Assembly (NCBI GenBank): GCA_018816945.1
Contig: JAHIVC010000023.1
Coordinates: forward strand, 1 to 64,000
Source of the DNA: Bacteroidota bacterium
Lineage (GTDB): Bacteria > Bacteroidota > Bacteroidia > Bacteroidales > GCA-2711565
Length of the DNA: 64,000 nt
Reading direction: 5' to 3'
Positions 17,247 to 26,888 of the stretch are shown piece after piece. The notes under the pieces were generated by a model. It saw only the letters and a program-made list of their open reading frames with translations. It did no database searches and had not been told where the DNA came from. Position 1 is the first letter of the stretch; each line of letters opens with the position of its first letter. The position numbers and the translations under genes were made by a program.

Positions 17247-18565
17247 CAGCAATTTTCTGCTTTTTCGGTTGTGTTCGTTGATATAGGTATCCGACGATGC
17301 GACCATATCATTACGTAAATACTCAGTATTACGAAAATAATCGACAATCCAAATGTAGCATTAAAACCAAATAATTCATAAAAAAATATCCCAAATAATG
17401 GTGCAAATATAGCCCGAATACCAACTAACGATAAATGCAATGATTGATAGGTGCCTGCCTCTTCTGCACTGCAAAAATATGACGAACCAATATTCCATAG
17501 TAAAACCATAGATGCAGCAAATACTCCATGAAAAACAACATATCCTATCAAAGAATAATACAGTCTAATACTCATAAAATCGGTATAAAAAGGTAAATAT
17601 GAGGTTAATCCAAGAAACAGAATATACAAACCTAAAGAAGCGTAGGTTAAAATTCCAAATATACGTGGGTCGGTTTTCCCCATAAGCTTTCCAAAGTATG
17701 GCAGTATAATAATCGCGATAATATTATAAGCATTCCGGTAAAATGCAACACTAAAATAATTGAGGTTTAATTCATCATAAAAATAAATAAAAAGAATGGG
17801 CATTGTGAACATGAAAGCGAATCCATATAACATAAATCCGATTTCAAAATGGCGGTATGCAACATTTTCCTTAAGGATGCAATACATATTTTTACCCGAC
17901 TGAAATACTGATTGAAAGAAGGTTTTTCGAATTGTCAGAGGTTTTTCTTCAGGGAAATGCATTTTAGTTAACAGATAAATCGACCCAACTCCCAGAATCG
18001 CCATCACAGGGAAAACATAGATGAAAATATAGTTATCTGCATCAAGCCACAAGCCATAAACCAAGGTAACTATAAGCATTACAATTTTGTTCAAAGAAGT
18101 TGAAATGCTATATAAATGAGCAAAATTAGCATTGCTGTAATTCGCTTTTAAAAGATAATTTATGTTCGGGAAAATAATAGGATTACCTAAAAAATAAACC
18201 AGAAAGATTGCCAGAAAAACATAATGATATATTGAGTTTCCCTGAAAAGATGCTGCCGAATGAGGGAAAAGAATTAAGAGAAACAAGGGTAGTCTGGTTA
18301 TCAGTCCTGTAAAGATTAATAATCGTTTCCTGTCTCTAATACGTCGAATAAACTCATTAATAAAAAGTAAAAAAACAAAAACAACTGCACTAAATTGAAA
18401 CAAAAAACCCAGCTGATAGTTGGACCCGAATAAACTCTTTAAAAACACAAATTCATTCAGTGCCAATACACCCAAAATCACTGCCTCAATTAAAGAATAG
18501 ACGGTGTGGATTTTGAAAGTCCGCTTTTCGAGTGGATTTAAATTAAGTTTTTGGAGTTTTAACAT
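17246..18565 (-). CDS. MFS-type membrane transporter
   Basis: 439 residues with about 12 hydrophobic segments and short basic loops, such as RRIRDRKRLLIFTG after the second segment, which corresponds to the loop 2-3 motif of the major facilitator superfamily. Substrate unknown. It is first in a two-gene minus-strand operon: its stop overlaps the start of the Nramp-like gene. It diverges from the glutathione peroxidase gene over 140 bases. The pair may handle one compound, but nothing in the sequence names it. Confidence 0.7.
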   Translation of the reverse strand: MLKLQKLNLNPLEKRTFKIHTVYSLIEAVILGVLALNEFVFLKSLFGSNYQLGFLFQFSAVVFVFLLFINEFIRRIRDRKRLLIFTGLITRLPLFLLILFPHSAASFQGNSIYHYVFLAIFLVYFLGNPIIFPNINYLLKANYSNANFAHLYSISTSLNKIVMLIVTLVYGLWLDADNYIFIYVFPVMAILGVGSIYLLTKMHFPEEKPLTIRKTFFQSVFQSGKNMYCILKENVAYRHFEIGFMLYGFAFMFTMPILFIYFYDELNLNYFSVAFYRNAYNIIAIIILPYFGKLMGKTDPRIFGILTYASLGLYILFLGLTSYLPFYTDFMSIRLYYSLIGYVVFHGVFAASMVLLWNIGSSYFCSAEEAGTYQSLHLSLVGIRAIFAPLFGIFFYELFGFNATFGLSIIFVILSIYVMIWSHRRIPISTNTTEKAENC

Positions 18566-18673
18566 AGGCTATAAACGAATTTTGCAAAAGTAAATTAAAA
18601 ACAGGGGATTATCTCATAATGTTAATCAATTGTTAATTTTATTTGGAACGAATCTATATAGTATTTTTTGAAC

Positions 18674-18681
18674 TATCTTTG
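18674..18681 (+). promoter_or_regulatory. Promoter -7 box (TATCTTTG) for glutathione peroxidase
   Basis: TATCTTTG agrees with TAnnTTTG and lies 24 bases before the ATG at 18706. The -33 element is not clear. Confidence 0.5.
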
Positions 18682-18705
18682 TACTTCAACTTAAATTAAT
18701 ACAAA

Positions 18706-19245
18706 ATGAAAAAAATATTTATATCTATTATCCTAATAAGCATTGTAGGCATGACAAACGCACAAAATAAAAATTTCCACGATTTTAAGGCAGAAAACAT
18801 TACCGGAGAACTTATAGACTTCTCGGTATTTAAGGGGAAAAAAGTTTTGGTAGTGAATACCGCTTCTAAATGCGGCCTTACGCCACAATATAAGCAACTA
18901 CAAGAACTTTACGACACCTATGGCGGACAAGGTTTTGAAATTATTGGATTTCCGGCAAATAACTTTGCAGGTCAGGAACCCGGCACTAAAGAAGAAATCA
19001 AAACTTTTTGTGAACAAAATTATGGGGTTACATTTACCATGATGAATAAAGTTTCCGTAAAAGGTGATGATATTAGCCCTATTTATTCATGGTTGACTAA
19101 AGAAAGCGAGAATGGTGTGATGGATTCAGAAGTTACCTGGAATTTCCAGAAATACTTTATTGATGAGAATGGTCATTTGGTTGATTTTGTAACACCTAAA
19201 ACAAGCCCTCTTGATGATAAAATTACCGCTTGGGTGAAAAAATAA
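18706..19245 (+). CDS. Secreted glutathione peroxidase-family thiol peroxidase
   Basis: 179 residues with an N-terminal signal peptide (about 1-19, MKKIFISIILISIVGMTNA), so probably periplasmic. The catalytic Cys56 is in NTASKCGLT, Gln90 in NNFAGQEPG and Trp145-Asn146 in VTWNFQKYF: a full catalytic set with Cys in place of selenocysteine. Cys102 (IKTFCEQNYG) is at the position of the resolving cysteine of thioredoxin-dependent members, so thioredoxin-like donors rather than glutathione are expected. It reduces hydroperoxides. The neighbouring rubredoxin fusion suggests an oxidative-stress pair. Confidence 0.88.
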   Translation: MKKIFISIILISIVGMTNAQNKNFHDFKAENITGELIDFSVFKGKKVLVVNTASKCGLTPQYKQLQELYDTYGGQGFEIIGFPANNFAGQEPGTKEEIKTFCEQNYGVTFTMMNKVSVKGDDISPIYSWLTKESENGVMDSEVTWNFQKYFIDENGHLVDFVTPKTSPLDDKITAWVKK

Positions 19246-19324
19246 TAAGTTGAGTGGTGAATTATAAGTTAAAAATTGTCTGCATTATGTTAACTCATAA
19301 CTTATAATTTATAACTTCACATTC

Positions 19325-20041
19325 ATGAATCAGGAAGCATTATTTAAAATCACTTATGGCTTGTATATCTTAAGTGCAAGCGATGGTCAAAGAATGACCG
19401 GACATGTCTCGAATACTATATTTCAAGTAACTGCCGACCCCGTCCGATTTGCTGTTGCTTCCAATAAAAATAACCTCACAACTGAATTAATAAGTAAAAG
19501 CAAAGCTTTCAGTATTTCCGTTTTGGAACAAGATGTTGATCTTGCTTTTCTTGGCCCTTGGGGATTCAAGTCGGGTCGCGATATTGAAAAATTTAAGGGT
19601 TTAAAACATAAAATCGGACAAACAGGTTCACCTATTCTATTAGAGAAAGCGGTGGCCTATTTTGAATGTAAGCTTACCGAAACCATTGATACAGGTTCTC
19701 ATATCTTATTTATTGGAGATGTGATAGATATGGATCTGGTTAATGAAAATTCAACCCCTCTCACATACGAATATTATCGTAAGGTGATTAAGGGAATTTC
19801 TCCTAAAAACGCACCTACCTATATAAAAGATCATGATGTTGGAGAAGAAGTCGGACCAAAATCCTCAAGTACTAAAAAGCAATTATATCAATGCACAGTT
19901 TGTGGTTTAATATACGACCCGGAAGACGGTGACCCTGATTCAGGTATTGCCCCCGGAACTGCATTTGAAGATATCCCTGATAAATGGACCTGTCCTGTAT
20001 GTGGGGTTACGAAAGATGATTTTAAACCGATAAGCTCCTGA
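19325..20041 (+). CDS. Flavin reductase-rubredoxin fusion (Hrb-like)
   Basis: 238 residues: an FMN-binding flavin-reductase-like domain (about 1-160, [22 protein letters not shown]) and a C-terminal rubredoxin (about 187-238) with Cys190-Cys193 and Cys223-Cys226 as iron ligands and the [15 protein letters not shown] loop. This is the layout of high-molecular-weight rubredoxin, which carries electrons from NAD(P)H to flavodiiron oxygen or NO reductases in anaerobes. No flavodiiron gene lies nearby in the window. The 79-base gap before it holds an imperfect AACTTATAA-type palindrome. Cytoplasmic; probably part of oxygen defence with the peroxidase upstream. Confidence 0.85.
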   Translation: MNQEALFKITYGLYILSASDGQRMTGHVSNTIFQVTADPVRFAVASNKNNLTTELISKSKAFSISVLEQDVDLAFLGPWGFKSGRDIEKFKGLKHKIGQTGSPILLEKAVAYFECKLTETIDTGSHILFIGDVIDMDLVNENSTPLTYEYYRKVIKGISPKNAPTYIKDHDVGEEVGPKSSSTKKQLYQCTVCGLIYDPEDGDPDSGIAPGTAFEDIPDKWTCPVCGVTKDDFKPISS

Positions 20042-20236
20042 AATGATTAATGATTAATGTCTATTGATAATTGAAAAGGCAATACTATGCTATATGAATC
20101 TTTTAAAAACCACTTTACAATTTATAATTAAACTTTTGAACTTCTAAGCATTTAAGCCATTAAACATTCTTCATTTTAAAATAATCGTTCCATAATAATC
20201 ATTTCGTAAATTTACACTTCAATTTGATGCTTGAAG

Positions 20237-20971
20237 ATGAAGATCATTTTATCACATATTCTTACTCCTGTTTACTTTGTTGTTTTTGGTTTCTTGGTTG
20301 TAATATTTCAGCCAATTCAAATGTTATGTAGAAATATTTGGGGATATCAAAGTCATAAAACAAGTGTCGACATTTTGAACCTATTGCTATTTAAAAGTCT
20401 AATTATCGTTGGTGCAAAAATAAAAATTGAAGGATCATTCGACTTTCCGGCAAATCGCCCATTAATTATTGTTGCCAATCATCAAAGCACTTATGATATT
20501 CCTGCAATTTATTGGCTTTTTCGTAAAAATCATCCGAAATTTATTGCAAAAAAGGAGTTAGAAAAATACATTCCAAGCATTTCATATAATTTACGCCATA
20601 GTGGTGCTGCCATTATTGACCGTAAAAACCCCACTCAGGCCATCAAGGAAATTATTAGACTTGGCCGACTCATCGAAACAAATAAGTATTCAGCTTGTAT
20701 CTTTCCTGAAGGGACCCGCAGCCGAACCGGTAAATTAAGATCCTTTCAATCGGGAGGAATTAAAACATTGTTAAAAGTGTCACCATCCGCCTTGATAGTT
20801 CCATTTGCCATTAATGGAAATTATAAATTACATCGATATGGTAAATACCCGTTGAGTTTTGGTGAAACCTTGAAGTTTACTGTTCTTGAGCCTATTGAAC
20901 CAAATCATATTTTGGCTGAGGAATTAGTGCTTAAAATTGAACAGGAAATTTCAAAAGCTATAGGTGATTAA
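20237..20971 (+). CDS. plsC: 1-acyl-sn-glycerol-3-phosphate acyltransferase
   Basis: 244 residues from the ATG at 20237 (an in-frame TTG is at 20231). The acyltransferase motif HX4D is NHQSTYD. The second block has AAIIDRKN, the third is FPEGTRSRTGKL and the fourth VPFAINGNYKL. A hydrophobic N-terminal helix (about 5-27) anchors it to the inner membrane. It adds the second acyl chain to lysophosphatidic acid in phospholipid synthesis. It stands alone; the 195-base gap before it is AT-rich without an ORF. Confidence 0.85.
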   Translation: MKIILSHILTPVYFVVFGFLVVIFQPIQMLCRNIWGYQSHKTSVDILNLLLFKSLIIVGAKIKIEGSFDFPANRPLIIVANHQSTYDIPAIYWLFRKNHPKFIAKKELEKYIPSISYNLRHSGAAIIDRKNPTQAIKEIIRLGRLIETNKYSACIFPEGTRSRTGKLRSFQSGGIKTLLKVSPSALIVPFAINGNYKLHRYGKYPLSFGETLKFTVLEPIEPNHILAEELVLKIEQEISKAIGD

Positions 20972-21099
20972 GCATTAGTTTTATAAACTAAAAACCAAAA
21001 GCTAACGCTAATAGCCCTTTATTTCTTCATTGTTCTTATCTTTCAATACTAACATTAGAGACTTTCCCTTATATTTACATTATTAACAAAACTATCTTA

Positions 21100-22506
21100 A
21101 TGATGAAAGCACTTCTTTTAAGTCTATTTATTACCCTTACATTGGTTTCTTGCCAAAATATAGATTCAAAAAAAATCATTAATGACCAGACTGAAAACAA
21201 CCGACTGGCTCAGGAAGTAATTACCGAAACACTCAGATCGTGGGACGCATACAAAGAATATGCATGGGGACATGATGCCCTGACACCGCTTTCAAAATCG
21301 TTTACCGACTGGTACAGCGAACCGCTCTATATATCACCTATTGATGCATACAGCACGCTCTACTTGATGGGATTAATGGACGAAGCAAAAGAAATTGAAA
21401 ATTATGTAGTTGATTCATTAAATTTTAATAAAAATATAGATGCAAAAATATTTGAAGTGAACATTCGAATATTGGGTGGTTTGCTATCGATGTATGAATT
21501 ATCAGAAAATCCAAAAGTTTTAGATAAAGCAAGAGATTTTGCAGATCGAATGATGCCTGCATTTAATACAAAAACAGGAGTTCCTAAATATTGGGTAAAC
21601 CTTAAAACCGGAATTGCCAGAGGCGATACAGTGAACGTTGCTGAAGCCGGAACCTATACATTTGAAATGGGCATGTTAAGCTATTATACCAAAGATCCAA
21701 AATACTATCAGGCAGGAAAAAAGGCAACACTGGCTATTTACAATCGACGTTCAGCTATAGGATTGATAGGTGATGTAATTGATGTTGAAACAGGTGAATG
21801 GGTATCCGAAACAAGCCATATTTGCGCCGGGGTTGATTCTTACTATGAGTATCTGTACAAAAGTTACCTCATGTTTGGCGATTCTGAATTAGGTAAAATA
21901 TGGGATGAAAGCATCATTGGTATTCACCAATATTTAGCTGAGGAGTTTGATGAAAAACTATGGTACGGACGTGTTAACATGAATACAGGTGATAGAACCA
22001 GTTCAGTAGTTACTCTATACGATGCATTTTTTCCTGCCATACTAGCTTTGTCGGGCGATATTGATCGTGCTGAAAAGTATGAGAAAACCTGGAGCTGGCT
22101 TTGGAATAAATACGGCTTAGAGCCCTCTGGTTATGATTATAAAAAAGCTATTGCAAAATATCCTGATTATGATCTTAATCCGGAAATCATCGAATCGGCT
22201 TATTACTTATATCATTTAACCGGTGATACAACCTATCTATCGATGAATAAGAAATTTTGGACTGATATTAAAAAATATTGTAGAACAGAAGTTGCATATA
22301 CTTCTATTGTCAACGTCGAAACCATGGAACAAAAAGATTATATGCCCACTTTTTTCTTCGCCGAGACATTAAAGTATTTTTACCTTACTTTTTCACATCA
22401 TCAAAACAATTTTAATTTTGATGATCATATTTTTAATACTGAAGCACATCCATTTCGAAGGAGTGGAATTGATAAAACAGAAGCAAAAATACGATTGGGG
22501 TTTTAA
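21100..22506 (+). CDS. GH47-type alpha-mannosidase-like lipoprotein
   Basis: 468 residues with a lipoprotein signal peptide (LTLVSC, Cys near 18). The mature part matches glycoside hydrolase family 47 along its length: the AYKEYAWGHDALTPLS start of the (alpha/alpha)7 barrel, then FEVNIRILGGLLSMYELS, GVDSYYEYLYKSYL, LYDAFFPAILALSGD, NPEIIESAYYLYHLTGD, DYMPTFFFAETLKY and FNTEAHPF, whose Thr is at the calcium-binding position. GH47 enzymes trim alpha-1,2-mannose from high-mannose glycans. Most are eukaryotic ER or Golgi enzymes; bacterial members are few. Here it would sit in the outer membrane or periplasm. No SusCD or other mannosidase genes adjoin, so its substrate source is unclear. Confidence 0.82.
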   Translation: MMKALLLSLFITLTLVSCQNIDSKKIINDQTENNRLAQEVITETLRSWDAYKEYAWGHDALTPLSKSFTDWYSEPLYISPIDAYSTLYLMGLMDEAKEIENYVVDSLNFNKNIDAKIFEVNIRILGGLLSMYELSENPKVLDKARDFADRMMPAFNTKTGVPKYWVNLKTGIARGDTVNVAEAGTYTFEMGMLSYYTKDPKYYQAGKKATLAIYNRRSAIGLIGDVIDVETGEWVSETSHICAGVDSYYEYLYKSYLMFGDSELGKIWDESIIGIHQYLAEEFDEKLWYGRVNMNTGDRTSSVVTLYDAFFPAILALSGDIDRAEKYEKTWSWLWNKYGLEPSGYDYKKAIAKYPDYDLNPEIIESAYYLYHLTGDTTYLSMNKKFWTDIKKYCRTEVAYTSIVNVETMEQKDYMPTFFFAETLKYFYLTFSHHQNNFNFDDHIFNTEAHPFRRSGIDKTEAKIRLGF

Positions 22507-22791
22507 ACCCATTCTCAGATAATTAGTTATGTATACTGGGATAACTAACTCGCTATAGTTGTTATTAGGATCATAAAGTCATGTTTAATAAGCAAACATG
22601 GCAGAAAAAATTTTTTTTTAATGAATTGAAAAAAATCATACTTTTAACATTAAGAATCTTCTGTTTTTTTGAATCAAGCCTAAATATTCGAAATTCAATA
22701 ATTTTTATAAAACGAGCATGTTCGTTAAACATAAACAAGGATGAAAATTTATATGCAAGTTCAATCCATACTATTTTAAAATTAACCACAT

Positions 22792-23571
22792 ATGAAAAAA
22801 CTGAAACTATTTTGTATAGCATTAATTGTTGGAATTTCAACTCAAATTAATGCACAAACTGCTGATGAAACTATTGCTAACTATTTCGAGAATACAGGAG
22901 GAGTAGCTAAATGGCAAGCACTTCAAGGGATTAAAATGAGCGCCAAAGTTAACCAGGGAGGAATGGAAATCCCACTTGAAATAATTCAATTAAAAGGAGG
23001 CAAACAAATGACCGTTATTAATTTTCAAGGAAAAGAAATTAAACAAGGTGTTTTTAATGGTGAGATTTTATGGAGTACCAATTTCATGACCCAAAAAGCA
23101 GAAAAAGGCGACCAGGAAACTACTGACAATATGAAACTACTGGTAAATGATTTCCCAGATCCATTTCTGGATTATAAGAAAAATGGCTATACTATCGAAT
23201 TATTAGGTAAGGAAACCCTTGATGGTAGCGAAACTTTCAAGATAAAACTTACCAAAAAACCTATTACCGTAGATGGGGCAAAAGTGGAAGATATTACATA
23301 TTATTTCTTTGATGCAGAAAACTTTGTTCCTTTGGTTATACATTCTGAAATTAAATCAGGTCCGATGAAAGGACAAGTTTCTGAAGTTAAAATGAGCGAC
23401 TACCAAGAAGTAGATGGCTTATCTTTACCTCATTCAATGACCCAAGGCTTAAAAGGCCAACCCGGACAAGCGATTGCCATCGACAAAATTGAGTTAAATC
23501 CTCAAATCGATCCTAAGGAATTTGAATTTCCTGAAGAGGTTGCAGTTGGAGCTGATCCTGTTAAAAAATAA
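22792..23571 (+). CDS. LolA/LppX-fold secreted protein
   Basis: 259 residues with a signal peptide (about 1-21, ending INAQ). The mature part is rich in beta-strands and resembles the outer-membrane lipoprotein-sorting or LppX superfamily, a half-barrel around a hydrophobic groove (MSAKVNQGGMEIPLEII, YTIELLGKETLDGSETFKIKL, YYFFDAENFVPL). Probably periplasmic, binding a lipid or lipoprotein. The 285-base gap 22507-22791 has short overlapping frames on both strands that I consider non-coding. A terminator follows at 23583. Confidence 0.65.
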   Translation: MKKLKLFCIALIVGISTQINAQTADETIANYFENTGGVAKWQALQGIKMSAKVNQGGMEIPLEIIQLKGGKQMTVINFQGKEIKQGVFNGEILWSTNFMTQKAEKGDQETTDNMKLLVNDFPDPFLDYKKNGYTIELLGKETLDGSETFKIKLTKKPITVDGAKVEDITYYFFDAENFVPLVIHSEIKSGPMKGQVSEVKMSDYQEVDGLSLPHSMTQGLKGQPGQAIAIDKIELNPQIDPKEFEFPEEVAVGADPVKK

Positions 23572-23582
23572 CATCAAAACTA

Positions 23583-23613
23583 CCCTCAATATTCACTTAT
23601 TGAGGGTTTTATT
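23583..23613 (+). terminator. Rho-independent terminator
   Basis: CCCTCAA (23583-23589) pairs with TTGAGGG (23600-23606), followed by TTTTATTT. It lies 11 bases after the LolA-fold gene. Confidence 0.75.
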
Positions 23614-23633
23614 TATTAACTAAACCATAAAAA

Positions 23634-26600
23634 ATGAAAAAAATATTTTTTGCATTTGCATTCAGCATTGGTTTCTTGCCATTCAATTTGGATGCCCAAA
23701 CCACAGGAGTTATTAATGCAAATGATTTATTTGGCGATTTATCTGTCCGACATATTGGACCTGCATTGATGAGTGGTCGAATCAACGATATGGAAACCCA
23801 TCCCACGAATCCACGAATTATTTACACAGCTACTGCCGGTGGTGGAGTTTGGAAATCGAATGATGCCGGAACTACCTTCAACCCTATTTTTGATGATTAT
23901 TGCCAATCGATTGGCGCCATCGCACTTGATCCAAACAACCCGGACAATATAATCTATGTAGGAACAGGTGAAACCTGGCCACGAAATAGCGTTTCAATCG
24001 GTGATGGATTATACAAATCGAAAGATGGTGGTACGAATTGGGAGAAAATTGGATTTGAAAAATCAGAACGAATTGCCAATATCATAGTAAACCCAAAAAA
24101 TTCAAAAGAAATTTACGTTGCGGTGTTAGGTGCACTTTGGTCGGATAGTGATGAAAGAGGGGTTTACAAAACAACGGACGGTGGAGCAACCTGGGAAAAG
24201 GTGTTATATGTAAATCAAAAAACAGGAGCTGCCGAATTAGCAATGGATCCATCAAATCCCGATATTCTTTATGCATCAATGTGGGAGTTCAGGCGCACTG
24301 CCTGGTCGTTTGAATCGGGAGGTGATCATAGTGCCCTTTACAAATCCAAAGATGCAGGAAAAACCTGGAACAAGATTCACAATGGATTTCCAAAAGGAAA
24401 GTTGGGACGCTTGGCAATCGCGATAGCACCTTCAAGTCCAAATATCCTTTATACCATTATTGAAGCAGAAGAGGATCTCAGGAAAGGACTTTACAAAAGT
24501 GATGATGCCGGTGAAAACTGGAAACAGCTCAATAATGATTTTGAAATTACAGTACGTCCATTCTATTTTTCAAAAATAGTGATTGATCCTAAAAATCCTG
24601 ATGTGGTAGTAAAAGCCGGATTGAGGGGTTCTATTTCCAGAGATGGGGGCAAGACTTTTAAAAATTTAGGAAATATGCACGCCGATATCCACGATATGGT
24701 ATTTGATATCAATGATTCTGACAGAATTTACGTTGGCACGGATGGCGGAGTTTATCGTTCATGGAATGGGGGAACTACTTTGGAAATTGTGGAAAATCTT
24801 CCCTTATCTCAATTCTATCACGTGAGTGTAGATGACGCTGAACCCTATAATGTCTATGGTGGCTTACAGGATAACGGTTCCTGGTACGGGCCCTCGGCTG
24901 CCAGCGGAGGCATTGGTGCCAGGGAATGGAATTCAGTTGGTGGCGGTGATGGATTTAGGGTGTATAGGCATCCAACGAAAAACATTATCTATTCGGAAAT
25001 GCAAGGTGCTGAAAATGTTTGGCGCTATGATGTTGACAATAAACTGATAAAAACGATCCAACCTTTGCCCGTAAAAGGATATCCAAAATTTCGGTTTAAC
25101 TGGAACACCCCAATTACTACCAGTGTGCATAAACCTGATCGTTTTTATATCGGGAGCCAGTTCCTTCATAGATCAGAAGACATGGGTGATACCTGGACAA
25201 TTATTTCTCCAGATTTAACTACCAACGATAAGAGCAAACAGGAGCAGGCTAATTCGGGTGGTTTATCTATAGACAATTCCGGAGCTGAAAACCACACAAC
25301 CATATTTACCATTGCCGAATCACCTCTTGACGAAAATGTTATCTGGGTAGGAACCGATGATGGAAATGTTCAAGTAACTACCGATGGAGGTAAAACCTGG
25401 ACAAACACTGTCGCTAACATAGCCGGTTTACCAAAAAATACCTGGGCATATCATATTGAAGCCAGTTCATTCGACAAAGGAACGGCCTATGCTGTTTTTG
25501 AAGGTCATACTACAGGTGATTTTAAGCCTTATGCGTACAAAACCAGTGATTTTGGAAAAACATGGAAAAATATCATTACTGATAATATTGTTGGTTTTGC
25601 CAGAAACATTCAGGAAGATTATGTAAATCCGAATTTACTGTTTTTAGGAACTGAATTAGGTTTGTACATTACTTTGGATGGTGGCCTGAGCTGGACCAAG
25701 TTTACCAAAAATATTCCTCCGGTTGCAGTTCATTATATTGAATTGCACAAAAAAACCAACGATTTGATATTAGCTACTCATGGCCGTGGAATTATCATCA
25801 TTGATGACATTTCTCCGCTGCGTGAAATTACCTCGGAAGTAATAAACAAAACCTTGCATTTTTTCACCAGTAAACCAACCGTGATGAAAGATCAAGGTGG
25901 CTTTGCCAGCAGTTTCGGTACTGAAGTTCAATTTATCGGTGCAAACCCTACTTCTGCTGCGCAAATAAAATATCTGCTACCAAAGCGACATACTTTTGGT
26001 AAAATGACTTTGGAAATTCAGGATATGGATGGAAAAGTAATTTCAACTTTGGGTGCCGGAAAATCGAAGGGGATCAATATCGTTAACTGGTCCTATTCTA
26101 TTAAACAACCAAAAGTTGCAAAAGGAAAAACTTTCAGTTTTGGTGGAATTACGTCACCGAGGGTAAAAGCCGGAAAATATAAAGCCGTTATTACAAAAGG
26201 TAAAGACGTTTTTGAACATGTATTTGAGGTTGTTTATGATGAGCATGCAGGTCTTACAGCAGCAGATCGTGACTTGAAGCATAGTACGACCATGAAAATG
26301 TACGATATGACCCAAGAACTTGCGTATATTGTTTATCAGTTAGATGCCATCTTAGAAGCCAATGCGAATAATAAAAAACTTGTAGCTTCTTTAAATTCGC
26401 TTAAAGAAACCTTGGTTATTACTACGGGTGATAATTATGTTGGCTCAGCAGAACCCCAATTAAGGGAAAAAATGGCTGATCTTTATGCAAAAATAGCCGG
26501 CAGTTACGATAAACCTACTTCTAATGAATTAAATTATTTACTTATCATCGAAGAAAGCTTTAATCAAGCAAAACTCGATTTTGCCAAGTTGATCAAAAAG

Positions 26601-26654
26601 GTAAAATTGGATGTATTGAAATTAAAAACATTTGATGAGTTCCTAAACGAATAA
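23634..26654 (+). CDS. Sortilin/VPS10-like beta-propeller, BNR-repeat exoprotein
   Basis: 1006 residues with a signal peptide (about 1-22, ending LDAQ). Many BNR/sialidase-type repeats (GGVWKSNDAGTTF, SKDGGTNWEKIGF, TTDGGATWEKVLY, KSDDAGENWKQL, TDGGKTWTN, LDGGLSWTKF) cover about 40-740 and should form one or two many-bladed propellers. The last 250 residues hold a strand-rich module and a helical tail with predicted coiled-coil character. Bacteroidota have many such 'glycosyl hydrolase' or VPS10-like proteins of unknown substrate; no sialidase catalytic set (FRIP, Arg triad) is evident. No T9SS C-terminal domain is seen, so periplasmic or surface location is open. Ended by a strong terminator. 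Confidence 0.75.
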   Translation: MKKIFFAFAFSIGFLPFNLDAQTTGVINANDLFGDLSVRHIGPALMSGRINDMETHPTNPRIIYTATAGGGVWKSNDAGTTFNPIFDDYCQSIGAIALDPNNPDNIIYVGTGETWPRNSVSIGDGLYKSKDGGTNWEKIGFEKSERIANIIVNPKNSKEIYVAVLGALWSDSDERGVYKTTDGGATWEKVLYVNQKTGAAELAMDPSNPDILYASMWEFRRTAWSFESGGDHSALYKSKDAGKTWNKIHNGFPKGKLGRLAIAIAPSSPNILYTIIEAEEDLRKGLYKSDDAGENWKQLNNDFEITVRPFYFSKIVIDPKNPDVVVKAGLRGSISRDGGKTFKNLGNMHADIHDMVFDINDSDRIYVGTDGGVYRSWNGGTTLEIVENLPLSQFYHVSVDDAEPYNVYGGLQDNGSWYGPSAASGGIGAREWNSVGGGDGFRVYRHPTKNIIYSEMQGAENVWRYDVDNKLIKTIQPLPVKGYPKFRFNWNTPITTSVHKPDRFYIGSQFLHRSEDMGDTWTIISPDLTTNDKSKQEQANSGGLSIDNSGAENHTTIFTIAESPLDENVIWVGTDDGNVQVTTDGGKTWTNTVANIAGLPKNTWAYHIEASSFDKGTAYAVFEGHTTGDFKPYAYKTSDFGKTWKNIITDNIVGFARNIQEDYVNPNLLFLGTELGLYITLDGGLSWTKFTKNIPPVAVHYIELHKKTNDLILATHGRGIIIIDDISPLREITSEVINKTLHFFTSKPTVMKDQGGFASSFGTEVQFIGANPTSAAQIKYLLPKRHTFGKMTLEIQDMDGKVISTLGAGKSKGINIVNWSYSIKQPKVAKGKTFSFGGITSPRVKAGKYKAVITKGKDVFEHVFEVVYDEHAGLTAADRDLKHSTTMKMYDMTQELAYIVYQLDAILEANANNKKLVASLNSLKETLVITTGDNYVGSAEPQLREKMADLYAKIAGSYDKPTSNELNYLLIIEESFNQAKLDFAKLIKKVKLDVLKLKTFDEFLNE

Positions 26655-26660
26655 GCAAAA

Positions 26661-26694
26661 GAAAGGCCGGTTTTATCCGGCCTTTCTTTATTTT
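26661..26694 (+). terminator. Rho-independent terminator
   Basis: Perfect 10-bp stem GAAAGGCCGG (26661-26670) with its complement at 26677-26686, loop TTTTAT, then TTTATTTT. Confidence 0.9.
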
Positions 26695-26752
26695 GGCATA
26701 CATAGCGAAAATTTAAAGTCTGTGACGAATGCTATTAAAATGCGTTGGGGAG

Positions 26753-26772
26753 CCTGCCTGCCTGCAGGCAGG
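26753..26772. repeat. CCTGCCTGC-type palindrome
   Basis: CCTGCCTGCAGGCAGG preceded by an extra CCTG; one of at least nine copies of this palindrome in the window. Confidence 0.85.
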
Positions 26773-26888
26773 TTGCGGGTTGCTTTCCTGTCAAGTTACA
26801 CAGAAGTTGAAGCGGGGTAGAAAGCTTGCATAACCACTTAAACCCATATTGCATATAGCCTTTGCTAGGAGTTCGTTGTTCTTGTTTA

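Noticed and set aside
22571-22850. Mirror 89-residue ORFs on both strands
   Set aside because: They overlap each other and the start of the LolA-fold gene; composition is that of AT-rich non-coding DNA.
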